Below are positions 7,772-15,239 of a stretch of DNA of 21,357 bases, piece after piece (positions within the stretch are counted from its first letter, which is position 1; each line of letters starts with the position of its first letter). The position numbers and the translations under genes are program-made. This stretch comes from LSUCC0057 sp048549915 (GTDB lineage Bacteria; Pseudomonadota; Gammaproteobacteria; Pseudomonadales; Porticoccaceae). Where the stretch lies: the NCBI GenBank assembly GCA_048549915.1, contig JBLYYE010000055.1, positions 1 through 21,357 of the forward strand, given 5' to 3'. The notes under the pieces are model-generated. The model made no database searches, was not told the origin of the DNA, and saw nothing but the letters and a program-made list of their open reading frames with translations.

Positions 7772-8425
7772 ATGCTTCGGCTTTTTGTTACCGCCCACTT
7801 GCTGCAGGCACTGCGCCGCTGCTCACAGGTGCTAATAACAGTGCTGGCAATCTCGGTATTGCCAGCGCTCTCTCATGCCAGCGAGGAACCTCATCAGCGC
7901 GTCGAGCGTATTACTGCATCACTGATGCAGCTTATTGAAGAGTACCGTGAAGATTACGAGAGTCGTTCAGATGAGTATTTTGCCGATCTCTCTGAGTTGC
8001 TCGATACCCACGTTGATTTTCGTTTTATAGCGCGGGGCGTTATGGGGCCGTTTTATCAGCGCGCCAGTGAGCCCCAGATAGAGCGCTTTATCACCGTGTT
8101 TCGAAATGGGCTGGTGGAGACCTATGGCCGCGGCTTGGGTAGTTACACCAACCAACGTATCGAACTCCTTCCCTATGAGCCGGTCAGCCCAGGCCAGCGC
8201 TCAGTGACCGTTCGTCAGCAGATTACCAGTGAGGGCACTATTTATCCGCTGCAGTATTCGATGGGTAAAAGCCGCTCCACAGGAGAGTGGCAGATTATCA
8301 ATGTGATTATTAACGGAATTAATTTAGGGAAAACTTTCCGCACCCAGTTCGTCCAAGCAGCTAACCGCAATGGCGGTGATATAGATGCTGTAATAGATGG
8401 CTGGACGACTACCGCCGAGGAGTAA
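7772..8425 (+). CDS. mlaC: Periplasmic phospholipid-binding protein MlaC (Ttg2D family)
   Basis: MlaC shuttles phospholipids between the outer-membrane MlaA-porin complex and the inner-membrane MlaFEDB ABC complex, maintaining outer-membrane asymmetry. The 217-residue protein has a somewhat long signal peptide with arginines at 15-16, hydrophobic core VLITVLAISVLPAL, and likely cleavage after ALSHA (residue 36). The mature part shows the family pattern: HVDFRFIARGVMGPFY, then QIERFITVFRNGLVETYG, and near the end WQIINVIINGINLGKTFRTQF. Oddly, mlaF, mlaE and mlaD, which normally precede it, and mlaB, which normally follows, are absent here. Its upstream neighbour is the divergent yrbG, and ibaG follows two bases after its stop. 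Confidence 0.93.
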   Translation: MLRLFVTAHLLQALRRCSQVLITVLAISVLPALSHASEEPHQRVERITASLMQLIEEYREDYESRSDEYFADLSELLDTHVDFRFIARGVMGPFYQRASEPQIERFITVFRNGLVETYGRGLGSYTNQRIELLPYEPVSPGQRSVTVRQQITSEGTIYPLQYSMGKSRSTGEWQIINVIINGINLGKTFRTQFVQAANRNGGDIDAVIDGWTTTAEE

Positions 8426-8427
8426 AT

Positions 8428-8667
8428 ATGACGCCAGAACAAGTGAATACAATGCTTACCCAAGCTTTCGCCGACAGTGAGATTCGGGTTGAAGGTGAAG
8501 GCAGCCACTACAATATTGTTGTAGTTGGTGACTGCTTTGAAGGCAAGCGCAGCGTGCAGAGACAACAGCTAGTTTATGCAGTGCTCAATGAGGTAATCGC
8601 CTCTGGTGAGGTGCATGCTGTCAATATGAAGTTGTTTACCCGCAATGAATGGGCGCAGCGCAGTTAA
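8428..8667 (+). CDS. ibaG: BolA-family protein IbaG
   Basis: This is a 79-residue BolA-like protein. GSHYNIVVVGDCFEGKRSV, followed by QQLVYAVLNEVIASGEVHAVNMKLFTRNEW, matches the class II KH-like BolA fold. The KRSVQRQQLVY segment, lacking the RHR of BolA itself, and the position before murA point to IbaG. Family members bind monothiol glutaredoxins and [2Fe-2S] clusters; IbaG is linked to acid stress in E. coli. Its ATG lies two bases after the mlaC stop, so the two are probably co-translated. Confidence 0.93.
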   Translation: MTPEQVNTMLTQAFADSEIRVEGEGSHYNIVVVGDCFEGKRSVQRQQLVYAVLNEVIASGEVHAVNMKLFTRNEWAQRS

Positions 8668-8705
8668 GTGATTAGCTTCATTAACAACAGGTGTACCGCA
8701 AACTT

Positions 8706-10028
8706 ATGGCACAGTTAATTGTCAGCGGCGGTGTACCGCTCACAGGTGAAGTCGCGATCTCGGGTGCTAAAAACGCAGCCTTGCCGATCTTAGCCGCCGC
8801 CCTGCTGGTAGAGAGTCCGGTAGTGGTCGACAACCTCCCGGATTTAAAAGATATCACCACCAGTATTGAGCTGCTGCAAGCGTTGGGTTGCCAATGCTCG
8901 CGCCTCGACAGCCACACTTTGCAGATCGATGCCAGCAAAGCTCAGCGAGTGGTTGCGCCCTATGAGCTGGTGGTGCAAATGCGCGCGTCTATATTGGTAC
9001 TGGGGCCTCTTTTGGCTCGCCATGGCCGCGCTGAGGTGTCGTTCCCTGGGGGTTGTGCTATTGGCTCGCGGCCAGTGGACCTTCATCTGCATGGCCTGGA
9101 GATGATGGGTGCAGAGATCGAGATAGATGGTGGCTATATCAAAGCGCATGTGCCTTCTGGCCGATTGCGCGGCAGCCATATTTTGATGGATGTAGTCTCC
9201 GTTGGCGCAACTGAAAATTTAATGATGGCCGCGGCTCTAGCCGAGGGTGAAACGGTAATAGAGAACGCCGCTCGAGAGCCTGAGATTGTAGACCTTGCCA
9301 ACTGTCTCAACGCTTGGGGCGCAAAAGTTTGTGGGGCAGGCAGCAACCGCCTTGTAATTGAAGGCGTGCAAAATCTTAGTGGTGGGCACCACACAGTAAT
9401 GCCAGATCGTATAGAAACGGGCACTTTTCTCGCCGCGGCACTGGCGACGCGCGGCAAAGTTAGAGTTACACGCACAGACCCATCCACTTTAGAGGCGGTG
9501 TTAATTAAGCTGCAAGAGTCGGGCGCCGAGGTGACGGTGGGCGAGGATTGGATAGAACTCGATAGCCGCGATCGTGAAATCTGTGCGGTAGACTTTCGCA
9601 CGGCACCTTATCCGGCCTTTCCTACCGACATGCAATCACAACTGATGGCGGTTAATGCCACCGCAAACGGTAGCGCTATGATCCACGAGACTATTTTCGA
9701 AAACCGATTAATGCAGGCGCAAGAACTCAACCGTATGGGCGCTAAAATTACTGTAGAGGGCCACACGGCACTTGTGAAAGGTGTTCCACAGTTGCGCGGC
9801 GCCCCCGTGCGCGCCTCTGATCTGCGCGCTTCCGCAGGGCTGGTGATAGCCGCATTGTCTGCCAGTGGAGAAACGGTTATTGACAGGGTTTATCACATTG
9901 ACCGCGGTTACGAGCGTTTAGAAGAAAAATTACAGGGGCTGGGGGCGACCATCACACGCCGTCACGACAGCGCCACACAACCATTAGTATCGAGCGAGGG
10001 CTCGAGCCAAGAGAGCACTCAGTCATGA
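8706..10028 (+). CDS. murA: UDP-N-acetylglucosamine 1-carboxyvinyltransferase MurA
   Basis: MurA transfers enolpyruvate from PEP to UDP-GlcNAc, the first committed step of peptidoglycan synthesis, and is the fosfomycin target. I favour the ATG at 8706 (MAQLIVSGGVPLTGE), as homologs start just before this motif; a GTG at 8691 would add five residues. The substrate lysine in SGAKNAAL and the PEP-binding catalytic cysteine in GGCAIGSRPVDLHLHG (C117 from this start) are present, so the enzyme should be fosfomycin-sensitive in type. The fold is two inside-out alpha/beta barrels of about 420 residues. The C-terminus carries an extra Ser/Gln-rich tail of about 19 residues beyond the usual end. The stop overlaps hisG by four bases. 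Confidence 0.96.
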   Translation: MAQLIVSGGVPLTGEVAISGAKNAALPILAAALLVESPVVVDNLPDLKDITTSIELLQALGCQCSRLDSHTLQIDASKAQRVVAPYELVVQMRASILVLGPLLARHGRAEVSFPGGCAIGSRPVDLHLHGLEMMGAEIEIDGGYIKAHVPSGRLRGSHILMDVVSVGATENLMMAAALAEGETVIENAAREPEIVDLANCLNAWGAKVCGAGSNRLVIEGVQNLSGGHHTVMPDRIETGTFLAAALATRGKVRVTRTDPSTLEAVLIKLQESGAEVTVGEDWIELDSRDREICAVDFRTAPYPAFPTDMQSQLMAVNATANGSAMIHETIFENRLMQAQELNRMGAKITVEGHTALVKGVPQLRGAPVRASDLRASAGLVIAALSASGETVIDRVYHIDRGYERLEEKLQGLGATITRRHDSATQPLVSSEGSSQESTQS

Positions 10029-10666
10029 GCCAAATTACCATCGCACTGACTAAAGGTAGAATTCTCAAAGAGACTCTACCGTTGTTGGCAGCCGTCGGTG
10101 TCGAACCTGTCGACGATCTTTTTACCAGCCGTCAGCTTATTTTTCCGACCACCCGCGACGACGTGCGCCTGCTGGTGCTGCGCGGTGTCGATGTGCCCAC
10201 TTATGTCCAGTTTGGAGCGGCCGACATCGGTGTTTCCGGGCGCGATATGCTGCTTGAAGACAGCGCCGACGGTTTTTATGAGCCGCTCGATCTGGGTATT
10301 GCTCGCTGCCGACTGATGACTGCGGGCATTAAAGGGGTAGAGCGACCCTCGGGGCGCATTAAAGTGGCGACTAAATACGTCAATATTGCCCGCAATTACT
10401 ACGCGCAACGCGGCCAGCAAGTGGATCTCATTAAACTTTATGGGGCTATGGAATTGGCGCCGATAATGGCTCTAGCCGATGAAATTGTCGATATCGTCGA
10501 TACTGGCAACACGCTGCGCGCCAATGGGCTAGAGGCGCGCGAACACATCACCGACATCAGTTCGCGCTTAATTGTGAATAAAGCCTCGCTAAAAACTAAA
10601 CACAGCGCCATCCAGGAGCTGGTGGATGGTATTGCCGCGGCGCTGCCCGAGCGGGAGCTGAGCTGA
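10025..10666 (+). CDS. hisG: ATP phosphoribosyltransferase catalytic subunit HisG, short form
   Basis: HisG catalyses the first histidine-biosynthesis step, condensing ATP and PRPP. The 213-residue length marks the short form, which lacks the C-terminal histidine-binding ACT-like domain. Such HisG enzymes require the regulatory subunit HisZ, a HisRS-like protein that must be encoded elsewhere. Visible motifs include LTKGRILKETLPLL at the start, FGAADIGVSGRDML, and the PRPP-binding EIVDIVDTGNTLRANGL. The ATG overlaps the murA stop (ATGA) and its own stop overlaps the hisD ATG by one base (TGATG). Confidence 0.95.
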   Translation: MSQITIALTKGRILKETLPLLAAVGVEPVDDLFTSRQLIFPTTRDDVRLLVLRGVDVPTYVQFGAADIGVSGRDMLLEDSADGFYEPLDLGIARCRLMTAGIKGVERPSGRIKVATKYVNIARNYYAQRGQQVDLIKLYGAMELAPIMALADEIVDIVDTGNTLRANGLEAREHITDISSRLIVNKASLKTKHSAIQELVDGIAAALPERELS

Positions 10667-11979
10667 TGGCGAAACTAACACCGCGAAGACTCTCTGCCAG
10701 TGCCGCCGATTTTGAACAGCAACTGAGTGACCTTATCAGCTGGGAGCAGGTTTCAGACCAGCAGGTTGAGGGCCGGGTGCGCGATATTATCGCCGCAGTG
10801 CGCAGCGACGGCGATGCCGCTCTAGTGGCTTTGACTAATCAATTTGATCGCCGCCAAGTCAATACTTTTAGTGAGCTCGAGTTGCCGCGCCAAGCGTTGT
10901 TTGATGCGCTGGATTGCATCGGGCAAAGTCAGCGCGAAGCACTCGAAGCTGCCGCTAGGCGCATCGAAAGTTACCACCGCCACCAACTGCAAGAGTCGTG
11001 GAGTTACCGCGAGAGCGACGGCACGTTGCTCGGTCAGCAAATTACCCCCCTCGATCGCGCAGGGCTCTATGTCCCCGGCGGCAAGGCGAGCTACCCCTCC
11101 TCGTTACTGATGAACGCGATACCGGCAAAAGTGGCCGGCGTCGGTGAACTGATTGTTACTGTCCCTGCGCCGGACAACGAGCTAAGCCCGCTGGTATTAG
11201 CTGCCGCAGCCATTGCGGGTGTAGACAGGGTGGTTACCATCGGTGGGGCACAAGCGGTAGCCGCCCTGGCCTACGGTACTCAGAGTATTCTCAAGGTGGA
11301 TAAAATTGTCGGCCCCGGCAATATCTATGTCGCCACTGCCAAGCGCATGGTATTTGGCTCTGTCGGCCTGGATATGGTGGCTGGTCCGAGTGAGATTTTA
11401 GTGGTTTGTGATGGCCTCACCGACCCCGATTGGATCGCGATGGACCTCTTCTCTCAAGCTGAGCACGACGAGCAAGCGCAGTCGATATTGATCAGTTGGG
11501 ACGAGCACTTTTTGCAGCAAGTTCAAGAGAGTATGGAGCGTCTGCTGCCAACGCTCGAGCGCCATGCAGTGATTGAGCGTTCAATTAATGACCGCGGCGC
11601 GTTCATTTTGGTTGATGGACCAGAGCAAGCGGCCCAAGTGAGTAACAGCATTGCACCAGAGCACTTAGAATTGTCGGTGGCAGACCCGCAAGCCTGGTTG
11701 CCGATGATCCGCCACGCCGGTGCCATATTTATGGGGCGTCACACACCAGAAGCGCTGGGTGATTATTGCGCCGGCCCCAATCACGTGTTGCCGACGTCGG
11801 CGACTGCGCGTTTCTCTTCACCTCTGGGTGTTTATGACTTTCAAAAGCGCAGCTCTTTGATCAATTGCTCGCCGGCTGGTGCGGCACAACTGGCCGATAT
11901 CGCTTCGGTACTGGCGCGCGGTGAATCGTTGACCGCCCATGCCCGTTCGGCAGAAATGCGCGGAGTAAAAGATGAGTAA
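10666..11979 (+). CDS. hisD: Histidinol dehydrogenase HisD
   Basis: HisD oxidises L-histidinol to L-histidine in two NAD-dependent steps. The 437-residue protein has the NAD-binding GGAQAVAALAYGT (about 193-205), VGPGNIYVATAKR, zinc ligands Q264 and H267 in LFSQAEHDEQAQS, the catalytic pair E332-H333 in IAPEHLEL, and a further zinc-ligand region around D366 in EALGDYCAGPNHVLPT. The length matches the bacterial family. It overlaps hisG by one base and hisC by eight bases. The remaining his genes are not present, so this hisGDC set is a separate locus, as in pseudomonads. Confidence 0.97.
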   Translation: MAKLTPRRLSASAADFEQQLSDLISWEQVSDQQVEGRVRDIIAAVRSDGDAALVALTNQFDRRQVNTFSELELPRQALFDALDCIGQSQREALEAAARRIESYHRHQLQESWSYRESDGTLLGQQITPLDRAGLYVPGGKASYPSSLLMNAIPAKVAGVGELIVTVPAPDNELSPLVLAAAAIAGVDRVVTIGGAQAVAALAYGTQSILKVDKIVGPGNIYVATAKRMVFGSVGLDMVAGPSEILVVCDGLTDPDWIAMDLFSQAEHDEQAQSILISWDEHFLQQVQESMERLLPTLERHAVIERSINDRGAFILVDGPEQAAQVSNSIAPEHLELSVADPQAWLPMIRHAGAIFMGRHTPEALGDYCAGPNHVLPTSATARFSSPLGVYDFQKRSSLINCSPAGAAQLADIASVLARGESLTAHARSAEMRGVKDE

Positions 11980-13036
11980 TCGTTTTTGGAGTGATCGCGT
12001 TCAGCAGCTGCAGCCGTATGTGCCCGGCGAGCAGCCCAAGCTGGCCAATCTTATAAAGCTCAATACCAACGAGCTGCCCTTTGGTCCATCGCCCAAGGCG
12101 TTGGAGGCGATGCGCGCCGCACTAGACGATAGCCTGCGGCTTTATCCAGCCCCCAATGGCGATGAACTGGTAGCTGCTGTCGCTGATTTTTACCAATTAG
12201 AACCAGAGCAGGTGTTTGTTGGCAACGGTTCTGATGAGGTATTGGCGCATCTGTTCCAGGCGCTACTTAAACACGATCGCTCGCTGCTCTTCCCCGATAT
12301 TACCTACAGTTTTTATCCGGTTTACTGCAAGCTTTACGATATCGACTATCAACAGATTCCGCTGGATGATGAGCTGGCGATAGAGCTGGATGACTATGCG
12401 CGGCCCAATGGCGGAATTATTTTCCCCAATCCCAATGCGCCGACCGGGCGTCTGCAAAGTCTTGAGGCCATTGAGGGCTTGCTGCAAAACAACCGCGACA
12501 GCGTGGTAGTGGTAGACGAAGCTTACGTAGACTTTGGCGGTGAGAGCGCTGCAGCTCTGGTGCCCAAATACGACAATCTGGTGGTTGTGCAGACGCTGTC
12601 AAAATCGCGCGGGCTAGCCGGGCTGCGGGTTGGATTGGCGCTGGGCCAAGCACCACTGCTAGAAGCACTGCGGCGAGTAAAGGACAGTTTTAACTCCTAT
12701 CCACTCGGGCGCGTGGAGCTGGCCGGCGCAGCGGCGGCCTTTGCTGATCGCGAATACTTCACCGCCTGCTGTGATGCCGTGATAGCACAGCGCAAAGAAG
12801 TTGCTAGCAGTCTCGAATCTATAGGTTTTAATGTGTTGCCATCAGCGGCCAATTTTGTCTTTGCCGCAGTTCCTGCGCACTGCTCTGCCATCGACATAGC
12901 AACCCAATTGCGCCAGCGAGGTATTATTGTGCGGCACTTCAATCAGCCGCGTATTGATAATTTTCTGCGCATTACTATCGGCACTGTAGAGCAAAACCAA
13001 GCACTCATTGCGGCCCTGAAAGAGATGCTCGCCTAG
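11972..13036 (+). CDS. hisC: Histidinol-phosphate aminotransferase HisC
   Basis: HisC is a fold-type I PLP aminotransferase that converts imidazole-acetol phosphate and glutamate to histidinol phosphate. The 354-residue protein shows KLNTNELPFGPSP near the start, VGNGSDEVL for cofactor phosphate contact, NPNAPTGR (about 153-160), VVDEAYVDF, and the Schiff-base lysine K211 in TLSKSRGLAGLRVG. Its start overlaps hisD by eight bases. Its stop codon region overlaps the convergent degS-like gene by four bases, so no room is left for a terminator between them. Confidence 0.96.
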   Translation: MSNRFWSDRVQQLQPYVPGEQPKLANLIKLNTNELPFGPSPKALEAMRAALDDSLRLYPAPNGDELVAAVADFYQLEPEQVFVGNGSDEVLAHLFQALLKHDRSLLFPDITYSFYPVYCKLYDIDYQQIPLDDELAIELDDYARPNGGIIFPNPNAPTGRLQSLEAIEGLLQNNRDSVVVVDEAYVDFGGESAAALVPKYDNLVVVQTLSKSRGLAGLRVGLALGQAPLLEALRRVKDSFNSYPLGRVELAGAAAAFADREYFTACCDAVIAQRKEVASSLESIGFNVLPSAANFVFAAVPAHCSAIDIATQLRQRGIIVRHFNQPRIDNFLRITIGTVEQNQALIAALKEMLA

Positions 13037-14163
13037 AACAGCGGGCGGGTACCGGTAACCGCGCTCAACTGCAAACGTTCACCGTTGCGCCACACGCCAA
13101 GTTGCAGTGGCGATCCGGGCTTGAGAGCCGAGATAGTGGCAATGCCGCTTTGCGCGTCAACAATAGCCGCTCCGTTGAGACTGGTGACAATATCGCCGCG
13201 CTTCAAGCCAGCTTTCGAAGCAGGGCCATCGCTGGCAACATTGGTCACTCTGAGGGCGCTGTTAAATGGCAACTGCAGCTCTATCGCAATGGCACTGGGT
13301 AGCGGTGAAGCCTCAAAGCCCAACCAGCCGCGCACAACCATCCCCTGCTCGATAATCTGGTTCATTATCTGTTCGGCGCTGTCTGCAGGGATAGCAAAAC
13401 TAATGCCGTTGGTGCCATTTTGGTTAAGTATGGCGGTGGATATCCCCAGTAAGCGACCATCTACATCGACCACTGCACCGCCAGAATTGCCCGGGTTGAT
13501 GTCAGCGTCGGTCTGGATGAAATTTTCAAAGGTGTTGAGCCCCAAACCATTACGGCCAGTGGCGCTAATGATACCTTGAGTAACGGCTTGGCCCAGCCCG
13601 AGAGGGTTGCCAATCGCCAAAACGACATCGCCAATTCGCGCCAGACTGGGCTCTCCCAAAACAATTGGGCTGAGGCCCTCAAGTTGTATGCGCAGCACAG
13701 CCAGGTCGCTTTCTGGGTCAGTGCCAATCACCTGCGCTGCAGCCTCGCGGCCATCTTGGGTAAGGATGGTTATCTCATCCGCACCTTCAATTACATGGTG
13801 GTTGGTGAGAATATAGCCGCTGCGACGCATGATAACGCCAGAGCCCAGGGTGAGCTGCGGCTCTTGTCGCTCAGAGAGCCGGCGTTGTAAGAGCGGGTGG
13901 CGTCGTCTTTCTTGGCTATTGGTAGTGGTTGTGGTGGTGTAAATATTGACCACAGACGGTGCAGCGCGCTCGACAGCAGACGCGTAAGAGGTGGGCCCTT
14001 GCCAACTGCTCAGCTGGTCGCTAGCTGTTTTGAAAGGGTTTTCTAGCTCCGCTACCGCTAAGCCGTTGCGCAATGGCGGAAACAGCAACATCAGTAGAGC
14101 CGCAACAACCAATCCAGTTGCGACAGGGGCGGCTATAAATCGTAGTGCTTTGCGCAGCTGCAC
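13033..14163 (-). CDS. degS: Membrane-anchored periplasmic serine protease, DegS/AlgW family
   Basis: This is a trypsin-like S1C/HtrA protease with an N-terminal anchor (about residues 9-29) rather than a cleaved signal. The triad is H123 (TNHHVIEGADE), D153 (DPESDLAVL) and S227 (NPGNSGGA). One C-terminal PDZ domain (about 280-365) carries the ASDGPASKAGLKRGDIV segment. One PDZ plus an anchor defines DegS/AlgW rather than DegP/DegQ, which have two PDZ domains. Family members sense misfolded porin C-termini and cut the anti-sigma factor (RseA/MucA), releasing sigma-E/AlgU. The start is a GTG at 14163 with no clear Shine-Dalgarno, five bases after the yhbY stop, so coupling is likely. The symbol could equally be algW. 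Confidence 0.92.
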   Translation of the reverse strand: MQLRKALRFIAAPVATGLVVAALLMLLFPPLRNGLAVAELENPFKTASDQLSSWQGPTSYASAVERAAPSVVNIYTTTTTTNSQERRRHPLLQRRLSERQEPQLTLGSGVIMRRSGYILTNHHVIEGADEITILTQDGREAAAQVIGTDPESDLAVLRIQLEGLSPIVLGEPSLARIGDVVLAIGNPLGLGQAVTQGIISATGRNGLGLNTFENFIQTDADINPGNSGGAVVDVDGRLLGISTAILNQNGTNGISFAIPADSAEQIMNQIIEQGMVVRGWLGFEASPLPSAIAIELQLPFNSALRVTNVASDGPASKAGLKRGDIVTSLNGAAIVDAQSGIATISALKPGSPLQLGVWRNGERLQLSAVTGTRPLF

Positions 14164-14168
14164 GAAAA

Positions 14169-14477
14169 TTACTGCGGGCGCAGCAGGTTAGAGAGCTTGG
14201 GGTTGGGTTGGCGCGCAGCGCGGTACAGTAAAATAACATGGCCAATAGACTGTACAACTTCGGCATTGGTTTGAGCGACAATCTCAGCAATAACTGCTTG
14301 CTTGGCGTCGCGGTCGCCAACTGCAATTTTTACCTTGATAAGTTCGTGGTCATCCAGCGCACGGCCCAGTTCGGCAACCACATTATCTGTGAGGCCTTTG
14401 CCGGCAACCGTCACCAGTGGGTTTAAACCGTGGCCAATGCGGCGTAAATGTTTCTTATCTTGTGCAGAAGTTGTCAT
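14169..14477 (-). CDS. yhbY: YhbY-type CRS1/YhbY-domain RNA-binding protein
   Basis: This small (102-residue) protein is one CRS1-YhbY (CRM) domain, a basic fold linked to pre-50S ribosome assembly. LRRIGHGLNPLVTVAGKGLTD carries the KH-like GxxG-type loop, and ELIKVKIAVGDRDAKQAVIAEI and HVILLYRAARQPNPKLS match the family. I use the ATG at 14477, which gives the usual length; the in-frame ATG at 14555 would add 26 residues lying over the divergent control region. Upstream, divergent rlmE-ftsH is its conserved neighbour. The degS-like gene follows five bases downstream. Confidence 0.93.
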   Translation of the reverse strand: MTTSAQDKKHLRRIGHGLNPLVTVAGKGLTDNVVAELGRALDDHELIKVKIAVGDRDAKQAVIAEIVAQTNAEVVQSIGHVILLYRAARQPNPKLSNLLRPQ

Positions 14478-14505
14478 AATAATCGCTTGCCGTTTAGGCT
14501 CAGGT

Positions 14506-14529
14506 AGCCATGCCACTGTTGGCACGGCT
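14506..14529. repeat. Inverted repeat in the yhbY-rlmE divergent spacer (first of two)
   Basis: AGCC-a-TGCCA (14506-14515) and TGGCA-c-GGCT (14520-14529) are inverted around CTGT. Nine paired positions with one mismatch and a 4-base loop could form an RNA hairpin in either direction or a DNA operator. It lies close upstream of the yhbY start. Confidence 0.6.
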
Positions 14530-14537
14530 GAAATGGT

Positions 14538-14565
14538 GTCTCTCTCTTGGACCAAGAGTAGAGAC
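14538..14565. repeat. Inverted repeat in the yhbY-rlmE divergent spacer (second of two)
   Basis: GTCTCTCTCTTGG (14538-14550) and CCAAGAGTAGAGAC (14552-14565) are complementary over 13 bases with one bulged base, around a single central A. The core CTCTTGGACCAAGAG is a 15-base perfect odd palindrome, more like a dimeric-regulator site than an RNA hairpin with a normal loop. It lies 29 bases before the rlmE ATG. No T-run follows, so it is not a terminator. Confidence 0.65.
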
Positions 14566-14594
14566 TCAAACCAAATTGTAGCGAAATCCCCGCA

Positions 14595-15224
14595 ATGGCG
14601 AAATCAAAAAATCGCGACTGGATTAAACGCCACGTCAATGACCCCTTTGTAAAACAGTCACAGCGTGACGGTTATCGTTCGCGGGCAAGTTACAAACTGC
14701 TCGAAATATTGGGCAACAAAAGTCCAATTAAGCCAGGTATGGCAGTCGTTGATCTCGGCGCCGCTCCTGGTGGGTGGTCGCAAGTGGCAGCTGAGCAAGT
14801 GGGCGATAGTGGTAAAGTTTATGCCTTAGACTTGTTGGCGATGGACGCTATTGCCGGTGTGGACTTTATTCAAGGTGATTTTACTGAGGAGTCGGTTTAC
14901 GAAGAGCTGCTTGCTCTTATCGGTGATCAGCGCATTGACCTTGTAATTTCTGATATGGCCCCCAACTTAACTGGTGTGAAGGCCATAGATCAACCTGCCA
15001 GCCTCTACTTGATAGAGTTGGCGTTAGAAATGGCAGCGCGCGTCTTAGCACCGGGTGGTATATTCATAGCCAAGGTGTTCCAGGGCGAAGGGTTCGATCA
15101 ATTGGTGCGCGAAGCGCGCCAGCAGTTCGATCAGGTACAGATGCGCAAGCCTGAAGCGTCTAGGTCTGCATCCCGTGAAGTTTATTTAGTAGGCCTGGGT
15201 TATCGCGCCAGTGCGATAAATTAA
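14595..15224 (+). CDS. rlmE: 23S rRNA (uridine-2'-O) methyltransferase RlmE (FtsJ/RrmJ)
   Basis: RlmE methylates the 2'-O of U2552 in the 23S A-loop late in 50S assembly and is heat-shock-induced in E. coli. The 209-residue Rossmann-fold protein has SAM-binding VVDLGAAPGGWSQ (about 51-63) and the catalytic tetrad K34, D120, K160, E195, each offset by four from E. coli numbering. The N-terminus MAKSKNRDWIKRH and YRSRASYKLLEI are family signatures. It heads the plus-strand rlmE-ftsH-folP-glmM-tpiA-secG block, with ftsH 15 bases downstream. No clear sigma-32 promoter was found upstream, only paired inverted repeats. Confidence 0.96.
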   Translation: MAKSKNRDWIKRHVNDPFVKQSQRDGYRSRASYKLLEILGNKSPIKPGMAVVDLGAAPGGWSQVAAEQVGDSGKVYALDLLAMDAIAGVDFIQGDFTEESVYEELLALIGDQRIDLVISDMAPNLTGVKAIDQPASLYLIELALEMAARVLAPGGIFIAKVFQGEGFDQLVREARQQFDQVQMRKPEASRSASREVYLVGLGYRASAIN

Positions 15225-15239
15225 TCTGAGGACAACACA

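Noticed and set aside
13901..13950. Run of threonine codons in the degS-like gene as a phase-variation repeat
   Set aside because: The codons vary (ACC, ACA, ACT), so there is no uniform simple repeat likely to slip; such linkers are common in this protease family.
14478..14555. N-terminal extension of yhbY to an ATG at 14555
   Set aside because: It would cover both inverted repeats of the divergent control region and exceeds the usual YhbY length.
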